This document shows positions 17,650 to 25,650 of a stretch of DNA of 64,000 bases, piece after piece (the stretch's first letter is position 1; each line of letters opens with the position of its first letter). The notes beneath the pieces were generated by a model. It was not told where the DNA came from. It saw only the letters and a program-made list of their open reading frames with translations, and made no database searches. The stretch comes from Clostridium sp. chh4-2. Lineage in GTDB: Bacteria > Bacillota > Clostridia > Lachnospirales > Lachnospiraceae. The translations under genes and the position numbers were made by a program. Location of the stretch: assembly GCF_002899675.1 (NCBI RefSeq), contig NZ_PKUU01000019.1, positions 62,001 through 126,000 on the forward strand, written 5' to 3'.

Positions 17650-19557
17650 ATGAATTATGTAAATGAAAACTTTGACCGGCTTATCAATTCGGTGGAAGAG
17701 AACCGGAAGATTATAGAAGCGATGAGAGCGGATGTGGACGGTTTTATGCCGGGCTTTACGGATTCTCCCGAACGGTTAAGCAGGTGGGGACATTATTATT
17801 TTTGTGATGACGACGGAGGAAGGCTGATCTTTGACCTGAATTCGCCGAAGAAGCACCGGTGCGAGGTCTGCGGCAAGGTGTATGAAAATGAGATCCTGGA
17901 CGGAGTGTGGACTTATTTTTACAGAAACCGGGCGGTGGTTATGGCTTTAGTTTCCGCAGTGGTTTATAAAGCGACGAAGGAAAAGAGATATTTTGATTAT
18001 GCGGTTCAGGTAATGGATTTTTATGCTTCCCATTACCAGGAATTCGTATTACATAACAAAGAAAATGACATCTGTGATTCCTACGATACGATGTCCTGGG
18101 GCTGCGGTAAGATGATGCCACAGGGGTTAAATGAATCCATCGTAGCCATCCGTTTTGTGCAGACCATCGAGATTCTGAAAGACGAACTGAGCGCGGAATG
18201 GCTGGATATGGTACACCGGAAGATGTTTAAAGAGATGTTTCATCTGCTGGCGCCTCAGGCCACCCGCATCCACAACATCAGCTGCTGGAATCTGTCGGCT
18301 ATCGGAGTGATGGGTCTGGCCTTTGGGGATCAGGAAATGATCGATTTCACATTTAATAGTGAATACAATATACATGAGCAGCTAAAACGTGGCGTAACTT
18401 CCGACTATTTCTGGTATGAAGGTTCCATCCATTATAATTTCTTCCTATTAGAAGGGATCTCCTATCTGTATTTATTCAGCCGGATTTATGATTATGATTT
18501 CGGTGAGGAAAGCGGCCGGATCTTGACCAATATGTTCGTACAGGCATATTTCTACGCCTTTGACAACCAGTATCTGCCAAACCCCAACGACGGATGGCCG
18601 AACCTGAATCTGAAAACGTTCAGCTATATCTATCACACGGCGGCCCGGGCGGCAGGAGAAGACAGCGAGATCGGCAATATAACGAAGATCATCGAGTCTT
18701 CTGAGGAACCGAGGACGATTTTACCTCTGTCGGAACCATACTACTGTCAAAATAAGGTCTGCTTGGAGCAGCTTTTATTCAACATTGACTTTGACTACAG
18801 CAGGTTTATCCCGGTTAAAAAGGGTTCCTGTAATTTCCCGAAATCCAATTTCGCGATGTTGAGAAATAAGAACTGGAACGTATTCATGAAGTACGGGCTT
18901 AACGGAAAATCTCATGCTCATCCCGATATCATGACCGTGGAAATGATGTACAAGGATCACAGAGTTTCCAGAGATCTTTCCAATGCGGGCTACCGATCCA
19001 AACTCTGCAATGAATGGCACCGGAAAACTTTGTCACATAACACGGTTTGTTTTAACGGCACGGATATCACTTCTGTCAGTCCGGGAGAATGCCTGTATTT
19101 TGATGACAGCAAGGTGACGGCCAGGGCGAAAGATGTATACGAAGGAATCGATTATACAAGAACCATTGAGCTGGGGGAAAATTGTGTGGAAGACACGTTT
19201 TCAGTCAGTGGAGGAAAAGACGGAATTTATGATTATATCTTCCATTTTGAATCCGATTTCAGCTTTGAACATGAATTAGAGCTGGAAGACGGGGATCTTG
19301 GGTTTGATAAAAATGGATATCAGCATGTACTTGAGGTGAAAAAAGCCAAAGCCTGCGGGGACAGCGCGGTGCTTTACGGCAGCGCAGGCGACAATAAGTT
19401 TAAAGTAACTGTGGACTTAAAGGGACACCAGTTGTATCTATTGAAAACCATGGACAATCCTGTTAATAAAATCAGGTACAGTATTTTAGTAAGGCATGCC
19501 GGAGCAGACCCTCAGTATCATCTGAGTATTAAAGAAGCAGGGAATGAAGCGGTGTAA
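17650..19557 (+). CDS. Heparinase II/III-family protein (second of two)
   Basis: A 635-aa protein from ATG 17650 (GAAAAGGG upstream; an earlier in-frame start at 17566 lies inside the preceding gene). Near the N-terminus is WGHYYFCDDDGGRL followed by CEVCGKVYE, a motif common in cytoplasmic heparinase II/III relatives. The toroid (about 80-380) and the C-terminal sandwich (GKSHAHPDIMTVEMMY and SHNTVCFNG) follow. No signal peptide. It is clearly a distant paralogue of the preceding lyase, suggesting complementary specificities toward sulfated or acetylated units. Confidence 0.85.
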   Translation: MNYVNENFDRLINSVEENRKIIEAMRADVDGFMPGFTDSPERLSRWGHYYFCDDDGGRLIFDLNSPKKHRCEVCGKVYENEILDGVWTYFYRNRAVVMALVSAVVYKATKEKRYFDYAVQVMDFYASHYQEFVLHNKENDICDSYDTMSWGCGKMMPQGLNESIVAIRFVQTIEILKDELSAEWLDMVHRKMFKEMFHLLAPQATRIHNISCWNLSAIGVMGLAFGDQEMIDFTFNSEYNIHEQLKRGVTSDYFWYEGSIHYNFFLLEGISYLYLFSRIYDYDFGEESGRILTNMFVQAYFYAFDNQYLPNPNDGWPNLNLKTFSYIYHTAARAAGEDSEIGNITKIIESSEEPRTILPLSEPYYCQNKVCLEQLLFNIDFDYSRFIPVKKGSCNFPKSNFAMLRNKNWNVFMKYGLNGKSHAHPDIMTVEMMYKDHRVSRDLSNAGYRSKLCNEWHRKTLSHNTVCFNGTDITSVSPGECLYFDDSKVTARAKDVYEGIDYTRTIELGENCVEDTFSVSGGKDGIYDYIFHFESDFSFEHELELEDGDLGFDKNGYQHVLEVKKAKACGDSAVLYGSAGDNKFKVTVDLKGHQLYLLKTMDNPVNKIRYSILVRHAGADPQYHLSIKEAGNEAV

Positions 19558-19586
19558 TATATAACAGCATAAAGGAGAAATGAATT

Positions 19587-20321
19587 ATGAGAGCAGTAGT
19601 GACAGGCGGAACAAGAGGAATCGGTCTCAGCGCAGCAGTAGCGCTTGGTAAAGCCGGATATGACATTATCATCACAGGGATTGATGAGGAGGCGGCGAAA
19701 ACCGCATTGGAGGAGTTGAAAGCGGAGGGAATCAACAGCGAATTTATCTATGCGGATTCCATGAATGAGGACGACGTAAACAAATGCTTCGAGACAATCG
19801 CACAGAAATATGATTCTTTAGATGTTTTAGTTAACAATGTAGGCGGTTTGGGCGGCAGACAGCGTTTTGAGGAAATGGAGACTTCTTTCATGAGACGGGT
19901 TATGGCCCTTAACTTTGACAGCGCATTCTTTGCAAGCCGCGCCGCAATCCCGCTTTTAAAAAAGGGAAGCCATCCTTCCATCATCAACTACAGCACCATC
20001 GCAGTGACCTCAGGCGGCGGCCCCGGCGCAGGTATCTATGCATCCGCAAAAGCGGCAATTGAAGGTTTGACACGCGCTCTGGCAAAAGACTTAGCAGAAT
20101 ACGGAATCCGTGTAAACGCAGTATCTCCCGGAACCATTGACACTGAATTCCATGCAGCTACCAAACGTGAGATCATGGAAACCTGGAAGGGCGGAATCGT
20201 TATGAAACGATTTGGCGAAGCTTCTGAAGTGGCTTCTGTCATCGAATTTTTGGCTTCTGAGAAAGCGTCATTCCTGACAGGCGAGATTATCCAGATTAAC
20301 GGCGGACAGGCATTTATCTAA
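19587..20321 (+). CDS. SDR oxidoreductase, KduD/DhuD-like
   Basis: A 244-aa short-chain dehydrogenase. NAD(P) site TGGTRGIG (residues 6-13), structural NNVGG (83-87), catalytic Ser136, Tyr151 and Lys155 (YASAK). Its place between the lyases and the KdgF/GH88 genes suggests reduction of 4-deoxy-5-hexosulose-uronate (DHU) or the linear keto form to KDG, as KduD or DhuD does in pectin and glycosaminoglycan breakdown. Ribosome binding site AAGGAGA. The catalytic class is certain, the substrate inferred. Confidence 0.88.
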   Translation: MRAVVTGGTRGIGLSAAVALGKAGYDIIITGIDEEAAKTALEELKAEGINSEFIYADSMNEDDVNKCFETIAQKYDSLDVLVNNVGGLGGRQRFEEMETSFMRRVMALNFDSAFFASRAAIPLLKKGSHPSIINYSTIAVTSGGGPGAGIYASAKAAIEGLTRALAKDLAEYGIRVNAVSPGTIDTEFHAATKREIMETWKGGIVMKRFGEASEVASVIEFLASEKASFLTGEIIQINGGQAFI

Positions 20322-20353
20322 TATTAACTGTTCAGAGGGAGGAACCTCCGATG

Positions 20354-20387
20354 CTTCTTTTATGGCCGCAGGCCATGCAGGAAGATG
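20354..20387 (+). repeat. Intergenic hairpin with ATGGCC-GCA-GGCCAT core, copy 1
   Basis: ATGGCC and GGCCAT pair around GCA, flanked by an imperfect CTTCTTTT/GCAGGAAG stem. The string TATGGCCGCAGGCCATGCA followed by G/A then GAAGATG recurs in the next intergenic gap (20794). It lies between the SDR and the cupin gene and may set relative expression along the operon. Confidence 0.65.
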
Positions 20388-20436
20388 TTATTACTTTGGA
20401 TAGTTAGTTACATTAAAAACGTGAGGAGAACAGGCT

Positions 20437-20757
20437 ATGGTTTTAAAATATGAAGATATCATCCCAACCAATCCGGAACCGGGCGTTACGAGACGAATCC
20501 TGGCCCGCGGCGGCAATATGATGGGAGTGGAAGCGTCATTTGAAAAGGGCGCGGTGGGAAGCGTTCACCGGCATGTGCATGAGCAGGTGAGCTACATTGT
20601 GTCAGGTTCCTTTGAATATGTGGCGGATGGAGTGAAATACCATCTGAAAGCGGGAGACAGCTACTATGTGGAACCAAATGTAGCTCATGGAGCCACCGCT
20701 TTGGAAGACGCAGTGATTTTAGACATTTTCTCACCACAGAGAGAAGATTTTCTGTAA
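20437..20757 (+). CDS. kdgF: Cupin, KdgF-like unsaturated-uronate linearising protein
   Basis: A 106-aa single-domain cupin. Metal ligands His44, His46, Gln50 (HRHVHEQ) and His84 (PNVAHG) match the four-ligand set of KdgF, which opens 4,5-unsaturated uronate monosaccharides to the linear ketone. The position between the SDR reductase and the GH88 hydrolase is the expected pathway order: GH88 releases the unsaturated uronate, KdgF linearises it, and the SDR reduces it. ATG preceded by GAGGAGA. The symbol rests on ligands and context only. Confidence 0.8.
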   Translation: MVLKYEDIIPTNPEPGVTRRILARGGNMMGVEASFEKGAVGSVHRHVHEQVSYIVSGSFEYVADGVKYHLKAGDSYYVEPNVAHGATALEDAVILDIFSPQREDFL

Positions 20758-20778
20758 CTGTCAAAACAACTGACCGCA

Positions 20779-20825
20779 GGGGGTATCTTCTTGTATGGCC
20801 GCAGGCCATGCAAGAAGATGCCCCC
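20779..20825 (+). repeat. Strong intergenic hairpin with ATGGCC-GCA-GGCCAT core, copy 2
   Basis: A 15-bp outer stem (20779-20793 with 20811-20825, one T-G wobble) and a 6-bp inner stem ATGGCC/GGCCAT around GCA make one of the most stable hairpins in the operon. The tail TCTGAATAG is not T-rich, so it is more likely an mRNA-stabilising or processing site than a terminator. It shares its core with the hairpin at 20354. Confidence 0.8.
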
Positions 20826-20859
20826 TCTGAATAGCTACGATTAAGGAAAGGAATTGATT

Positions 20860-21990
20860 ATGGATCAGGAGCTGAAACGATTTGCTGACGAAGTTTTTGA
20901 AAAAATTTCGGACAAAATGCGCCTTACGGCAGAGCGGAACCCGGAAAACATTCCCTATACCAGCATCGATGGAAAATTTAATGATTACAGAAACAATATC
21001 TGCAAATGGACTAATGGGTTTTGGCCCGGAATGCTCTGGCTGATGTATATGGACACCGGAGAATCCATCTATAAAGAGGTGGCGGAAAGAGCGGAGCAGA
21101 CCTTGGATAATGCGTTCAGAGAATACGACGGTCTTCACCATGACGTCGGCTTTATGTGGCATATTTCCAGCGGTCTTGATTACCGCCTGACCGGAAACCG
21201 CCAGTCCAGAGTCAGAACCCTGTTAGCCGCCAATATGCTGATGGGACGATATAATGTCTCAGGCGAATACATCCGGGCATGGAACGACAGAGGAAACGAA
21301 AAAAATATCGGCTGGGCGATTATTGACTGCATGATGAATCTGTCCATTCTCTACTGGGCTTCTGAAGAGATAAAGGACCCAAGGTTTGCATCTTTGGCAA
21401 AACGCCATGCGGACAAGACCCTGGCTCATCATGTCAGGGAAGACGGAAGCGTGAAACATATCGTGGTCTATGACAATAATAATGGAGAAGAGCTGGACAA
21501 TCTGGGCGGCCAGGGCTATGCCGCCGGTTCTTCCTGGAGCAGGGGGCAGGCGTGGGGACTTTACGGTTTCGTGATCAGCTATGAATACACCAAAGACGTC
21601 CGCTATCTGAATGCTGCCAAGAGAATCGCCAATTATTTTATCAACTGCGTAAGCTACAGCGGCTGGCTCCCCTTCTGTGATTTCAGAAGTCCGAAAAAGC
21701 CTGTGATTTACGATTCTACGGCCGGAGCGATCGCGTCCAGCGGCTTGATCGAGCTGTCCCGCTGTGTTGCGGCGGAAGAAAAGGACATCTATGAATCGGC
21801 GGCGGGCAAGATATTGAAGGCCATGGAAAAAGAGTTCTGCAACTGGAAGGAAGAGGAAGACGGCATTTTAATGATGGGAACAGAGCGGTATCACGGTGAA
21901 GTTGGACGCCATATTCCAATCATTTACGGGGACTATTTTTTCATTGAAGCAATCAGTAAGCTGAGGGGAAATACATTTCAGATTTGGTAA
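20860..21990 (+). CDS. ugl: GH88 unsaturated glucuronyl hydrolase
   Basis: A 376-aa alpha/alpha-barrel enzyme. The catalytic Asp95 (HHDVGFM) and Asp156 (IIDCMMN) are 61 residues apart, exactly the spacing of Asp88 and Asp149 in the Bacillus GL1 enzyme. GGQGYAAGSSWSRGQAWGLYG is the typical substrate-binding helix. It hydrolyses the unsaturated uronate from lyase products by hydration of the vinyl ether. There is no signal peptide, so it is cytoplasmic. Start at ATG 20860 after AAGGAAAGG. This gene fixes the cluster as a glycosaminoglycan-type pathway. Confidence 0.93.
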   Translation: MDQELKRFADEVFEKISDKMRLTAERNPENIPYTSIDGKFNDYRNNICKWTNGFWPGMLWLMYMDTGESIYKEVAERAEQTLDNAFREYDGLHHDVGFMWHISSGLDYRLTGNRQSRVRTLLAANMLMGRYNVSGEYIRAWNDRGNEKNIGWAIIDCMMNLSILYWASEEIKDPRFASLAKRHADKTLAHHVREDGSVKHIVVYDNNNGEELDNLGGQGYAAGSSWSRGQAWGLYGFVISYEYTKDVRYLNAAKRIANYFINCVSYSGWLPFCDFRSPKKPVIYDSTAGAIASSGLIELSRCVAAEEKDIYESAAGKILKAMEKEFCNWKEEEDGILMMGTERYHGEVGRHIPIIYGDYFFIEAISKLRGNTFQIW

Positions 21991-22026
21991 TGGGGATAAT
22001 AAAACGCTTAGAAAAGGAGTGGTATC

Positions 22027-23031
22027 ATGAAGATTCTGGTAACAGTGGGCGACGGGGAAGTAAAAGAAAGCTTTTTCACCCCGAAAGCAAAAGCGGCCTT
22101 GGAAGCGCTGGGCGACGTGGAGTATAACGACACGGGGCGTCAGGCGTATACAAAGGAAGAATTGATCGAACACATCAAAGATGTGGATATTTTAGTGACA
22201 GGCTGGAAAACACCAAGAATTGACGAGGATGTCTTAAAGGCGGCCAACCGCCTGAAAATCCATGCTCATACCGGCGGTACGGTGGCCACCATGATCTGTA
22301 AGGAAGAATACGACCGTGGAATCATCGTGCTGAGCGGAAATGACCTGTTTGCCAAAAGCGTTGCGGAGGGCTGTCTGGCTTATACGCTCATGTCCCTGAG
22401 ATGCCTGTATGATGAAGTTAATTCTATCAAAAACAACGGCTGGCGAAGAGTACCTGGAACTAATTCCGGGATAATCGGGAAAAAGATAGGCATTGTCGGA
22501 TACGGAGCCATTGCAAAATACTATATCGATCTGCTGAAATGGTTTCAGCCCGAGATATTGGTGGCGTCCAGATATATCACTAAAGAAGATGCCAAACAGC
22601 GGGGCGTAAGGATCGCATCAGCAGAGGAAATATTTGAAACCTGTGATGTCATATCTCTTCATGCCGCCCTTAACAAGGAAAACAGAGGGATGATCACCGG
22701 AGAATTAATGAAGAAAATCAAACCCGGCGCTCTGTTCGTCAACACCGCCCGGGCCGGAATCGTGGAGGAAGAGGCCATGATCCAGGAACTGAAAACCGGA
22801 AGGTTCCGCGCAGTTTTAGACGTTTACCACCAGGAACCGCTCCCGGCCGACAGCCAGCTGAGAAATCTGGACAATGTTCTCTTATTCCCGCACATGGCAG
22901 GCCCTACCTTCGATATGAGGGAAAAGGTGACCTTAAAGCTGGCCGAAGACATCCGCGCGATTTTGGAGGGCAGGCCGTATGAAGACGGCATTTCCTATGA
23001 ATATGCGGTCAGAATGACGTCAGGAGGATGA
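22027..23031 (+). CDS. D-isomer-specific 2-hydroxyacid dehydrogenase
   Basis: A 334-aa NAD-dependent dehydrogenase. Rossmann motif GIVGYGAIAKYY (about 155-166), active-site Arg in NTARAG, Glu in DVYHQEPLP and His in PHMAG. The family interconverts 2-keto and 2-hydroxy acids. Within this cluster it may act on a deoxy-uronate derivative or salvage a side product; the substrate is unknown. Ribosome binding site AAAAGGAG. It overlaps the ribosome binding region of the next gene. Confidence 0.88.
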   Translation: MKILVTVGDGEVKESFFTPKAKAALEALGDVEYNDTGRQAYTKEELIEHIKDVDILVTGWKTPRIDEDVLKAANRLKIHAHTGGTVATMICKEEYDRGIIVLSGNDLFAKSVAEGCLAYTLMSLRCLYDEVNSIKNNGWRRVPGTNSGIIGKKIGIVGYGAIAKYYIDLLKWFQPEILVASRYITKEDAKQRGVRIASAEEIFETCDVISLHAALNKENRGMITGELMKKIKPGALFVNTARAGIVEEEAMIQELKTGRFRAVLDVYHQEPLPADSQLRNLDNVLLFPHMAGPTFDMREKVTLKLAEDIRAILEGRPYEDGISYEYAVRMTSGG

Positions 23032-23032
23032 G

Positions 23033-23854
23033 ATGAAACGTAAACTTGCAGTCAGCACTCTGGCATTCCAGGACTGGTCCCTGGAAGATGTAGTAAAAGT
23101 ATGTAAGGAAAATGGAATTGAGGCCATGGAAATCCGCATGAATTTCCATCCATGGTCCGATACAGCCCTTTCAGACGGAACATACAGAGAGATGTATGAA
23201 TACTTATGTAAAAATCAAATGAAAGTATCCGATTTAGGCACGAGTATCAGAATCAACCGTTACGATGAACAGGCATTTGAAGAACTCAGACGCTGCTCCC
23301 AAATCGCCAATATCCTCCATTGCCGCGGCCTCAGAATCATGATGGGCTTTAAAAAGAAACGCTGGTCAGACGATGTCCCGGAAGTGGACTACGCCGGAGC
23401 GGTAAAATGGCTGATTGAAGCGGATGAGATTCTTCAGCAGTACCAAATGGAGATTTGGATAGAAACACACGATGAATTTGCAAAAGGCGAGGTTTTAAGA
23501 GAACTGCTGAACCAGCATGAGTTTAAGAATATTAGGCTGCTATGGGATATCATGCATCCGTTAGAAGCCGGAGAACAGCCGCAGGAAACATTGGATTATG
23601 TAAAGGACGATCTGGTTCATGTACATATTAAGGATGGTCTGCCATGGGATGACCCGGACCGGAGCAGCTGGAAGTATACCAGAATCGGAGAAGGGGAAGT
23701 GCCCATAAAAGAAATTGTGGATATGATCACAGCATCAGGGTATGACGGGTATTTTTCCTTGGAATGGGAAAGAGCCTGGAGGACGGAGCTGAGAGGGGCT
23801 GGGTTTGAAGTAGACAAAATGATCCGCCAGTATGCACAATTTATGGACTATTGA
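23033..23854 (+). CDS. Sugar-phosphate isomerase/epimerase family TIM barrel
   Basis: A 273-aa xylose-isomerase-like (AP endonuclease 2) barrel: LAVSTLAFQDWSLEDV at the start, metal-ligand region IWIETHDEF (about 145-153), LLWDIMHPLEAG, VHIKDG and FSLEWERAW. These carry the usual Glu, Asp, His and Glu metal ligands. The reaction is unknown, probably isomerisation or epimerisation of a keto-sugar acid in the preceding pathway. It starts 1 base after the dehydrogenase stop with GGAGG upstream. It is the last gene of the operon, and long-hairpin element A begins 18 bases after its stop. Confidence 0.85.
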   Translation: MKRKLAVSTLAFQDWSLEDVVKVCKENGIEAMEIRMNFHPWSDTALSDGTYREMYEYLCKNQMKVSDLGTSIRINRYDEQAFEELRRCSQIANILHCRGLRIMMGFKKKRWSDDVPEVDYAGAVKWLIEADEILQQYQMEIWIETHDEFAKGEVLRELLNQHEFKNIRLLWDIMHPLEAGEQPQETLDYVKDDLVHVHIKDGLPWDDPDRSSWKYTRIGEGEVPIKEIVDMITASGYDGYFSLEWERAWRTELRGAGFEVDKMIRQYAQFMDY

Positions 23855-23872
23855 TATCTTTATTTAATCGAC

Positions 23873-24196
23873 TAAGGTACGCCGGAAAGAAGGGGAAACC
23901 TGGGGAGGCGGCGGTAATAGAGAAAGACGGGGGATTCGGGTTACGACCCTAAGTGATACTAGGCCGCCAAGAGCGGAAAAAGGCAGCGCGGCGCCATTCA
24001 CGATGAACTCTTTATGACTCCATCGTTCAGTGGCGCCTCAAATACTGATTCGGAATTCAGTATTTGTCTGCCTTTTTCCGCTCTTACCGGCCAAGTATCA
24101 CTAAGGATCTGCACACGATCCCCTGTCTTTCTCTATTACCGCCGCCTCCCCAGCTTTCCCCTTCTTTCCGGCTGTTGCTTGGCTGGCTGAGGATAA
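23873..24196 (+). repeat. Long-hairpin element, copy A
   Basis: A 324-nt element. The left arm (23881-23986) and right arm (24068-24172) are complementary along about 105 bases except for one internal loop of about 20 bases (GGATTCGGGTTACGACCCTAAG opposite GGATCGTGTGCAGATCCTTAG, each read 5' to 3'). The cap (23987-24067) holds two small hairpins: GGCGCC...GGCGCC enclosing ACGATG/CATCGT with a loop AACTCTTTATGACT (24006-24019), and AAATACTGA/TCAGTATTT. Copy B has the same length. It begins 18 bases after the isomerase stop codon, on the same strand. Short frames inside it are not considered genes. Confidence 0.9.
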
Positions 24197-24222
24197 TAAA
24201 GATTTGGTGGATTGCGAGTAAG

Positions 24223-24310
24223 TTTTTACATCGAGGGTGGGGTCTTTTTGCGAAATGCCTTAATGTTTAAAGTAAAACATGAAGACATTTCTGAAAATAC
24301 CTTCATGATC
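24223..24310. repeat. GTGAAGGCATTTT palindromic repeat, locus 2 (two degenerate units)
   Basis: Two decayed units (TTTTTACATCGAGGGTGGGG... and AAAGTAAAACATGAAGACATTTCTGAAAATACCTTCATG) directly follow element A. The second unit still pairs (GAAGACATTT with AAATACCTTC, one mismatch). The same order, long hairpin then palindromes, occurs after element B. Confidence 0.7.
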
Positions 24311-24356
24311 TATGCAAATTTAGCCTTACGTAAATACCATTGCATAACATTGTTTT

Positions 24357-24750
24357 TAACTGGGCTAGCGAAAACCAGCACAGAACCAGGAGGCGGGGCC
24401 GGAAGGAATCGACCGGAGGGGGGAACCGGACCGGGGAAGAAAGATACGGACGAATGGGATCGTATGGAACCCCTTTAGAACTACTTAGGCCCGTAAGGGC
24501 AGAACGAGGCAGGTAAAAACTGATTTCCGTCTCAGTTTTTAAAGCGCCGCTGAGCAGCGAAGTCATCAAGAGTTCACTGCGAATGGCGCTGGCCTGCCTC
24601 GTTCTGTCCTTACGGGCCTTAGTAGTTCTTAGGGGCGAATCCCGAATCCCATTCGTCCGTATCTTTCTTCCCCGGTCCGGTTCCCCCCTCCGGTCGATTC
24701 CTTCCGGCCCCGCCTCCTGGTTCTGTGCGTACCTTCCGCCAACTCAGTTA
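24357..24750 (-). repeat. Long-hairpin element, copy C (diverged, inverted)
   Basis: The two arms, 24381-24513 and 24593-24725, are each 133 bases and almost perfectly complementary, extended outward to TAACTG/CAGTTA (24357, 24745). Arm sequence is unrelated to copies A and B over most of its length. Read on the minus strand, the cap (24592-24514) matches theirs, including GCGCCATTC, the loop AACTCTTGATGACT (24574-24561) and an AAAAACTGA/TCAGTTTTT hairpin. The asymmetric internal loop is also shared. In sense orientation it begins 12 bases after the pflA stop codon. Confidence 0.88.
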
Positions 24751-24762
24751 AATAGCAATTTA

Positions 24763-25515
24763 TCATTTCTGCATCAGTCTTTTGTCGTGTATTCCCTTTA
24801 GGATATATTTTCGGGCCTCCACCGCCTGATCTTTCGTAGCGGGCGAAACACCCTTTAGAGGATAGGGGATTCCAAGCTTTTCGTATTTCATTTCTCCCAT
24901 GTTGTGATAGGGAAGCACGTCTAAGGCCTTCACATGCTTTAAGGTGCCGATAAAAAGCCCCAGCTGATAAAGATACCGGTGATCATCCGTAATCCCCGGA
25001 ACGATCACGTGGCGTATCCACATGGTGATGCCTTTTTCATCCAGATAGCGGGCGAAATCCAGGATATTTTCATTGGGCTGGGCGCAGAGCTTTTCATGTT
25101 CGGCCGGATCGATGTGTTTGATATCCAGCATGACCAGATCGGTAACAGCTAAAAGGCGGTCTATTTTTGCGCAGATATCTGCATTGCTGCGGCGGAAGGT
25201 GACGCCGGAGGTGTCGAGACAGGTGTGAATGCCTTTTTTATGGGCGGCTTCGAATAATTCGGTGACAAAGCCGATCTGCATTAACGGCTCTCCGCCGGTT
25301 ACGGTGATTCCGCCCTTGGAATAGAATTCCTTGGACTGATCATATTGGTTCAGGATTTCTTCCACAGTCATGTCCGTACCGCCTGACATGTCCCAAGTGT
25401 CCGGGTTGTGGCAGTATTGACAGCGCATGGGACAGCCTTTCGTAAAGACTACCATGCGGATACCGGGACCGTCTACGGTTCCGAAGCTTTCAATGGAATG
25501 TATGTGACCTACCAT
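24763..25515 (-). CDS. pflA: Pyruvate formate-lyase-activating enzyme (radical SAM)
   Basis: A 250-aa radical SAM enzyme (E. coli PflA is 246 aa). Cluster motif Cys28-x3-Cys32-x2-Cys35 (GCPMRCQYC), TVTGGEPL for SAM binding, and N-terminal SIESFGTVDGPGIR typical of glycyl-radical activases. It abstracts a hydrogen from the glycyl-radical domain, here encoded by a separate gene. ATG 25515 after AAGGAGAG is chosen; a longer frame to 25623 would translate the palindromic repeat and is rejected. A palindromic double repeat separates it from the glycyl-radical gene, and element C follows its stop. Confidence 0.95.
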   Translation of the reverse strand: MVGHIHSIESFGTVDGPGIRMVVFTKGCPMRCQYCHNPDTWDMSGGTDMTVEEILNQYDQSKEFYSKGGITVTGGEPLMQIGFVTELFEAAHKKGIHTCLDTSGVTFRRSNADICAKIDRLLAVTDLVMLDIKHIDPAEHEKLCAQPNENILDFARYLDEKGITMWIRHVIVPGITDDHRYLYQLGLFIGTLKHVKALDVLPYHNMGEMKYEKLGIPYPLKGVSPATKDQAVEARKYILKGIHDKRLMQK

Positions 25516-25540
25516 AATTCTCTCCTTTTTAGATGAAGAA

Positions 25541-25635
25541 TTTACATGAAGGGTGAAGGCATTTTTAAAAATGCCTTGAGGTTTTACATTAAAGGGTGAA
25601 GGCATTTTCGAAAATGCCTTCACCCTTCATGTAAA
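25541..25635. repeat. GTGAAGGCATTTT palindromic repeat, locus 3 (two units)
   Basis: A 25-base arm at 25541-25565 is perfectly complementary to 25611-25635, and two inner half-units also pair, so the whole 95 bases can fold as one long or two short hairpins. It lies between the glycyl-radical gene and pflA, 15 bases after the former's stop, where it may reduce read-through into pflA. Confidence 0.88.
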
Positions 25636-25650
25636 TCCTCGCGATAATAA

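Noticed and set aside
24064..24270. Similar short reading frames in the right arms of elements A and B
   Set aside because: The similarity comes from the element itself; changes follow helix pairing with the left arm, not codon positions, and there is no ribosome binding site.
24303..24569. Overlapping reading frames on both strands through element C
   Set aside because: They cross an almost perfect 133-bp inverted repeat and give low-complexity Pro/Arg/Gly-rich products; no start signals.
23855..24762. Insertion sequence or transposon between the uronate and pfl operons
   Set aside because: No transposase frame and no clear target-site duplication were seen; a non-autonomous element remains possible and is discussed under the hairpin family.
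25516..25623. N-terminal extension of the PFL activase
   Set aside because: It would translate the palindromic repeat; the conserved family start and a good ribosome binding site are at 25515.
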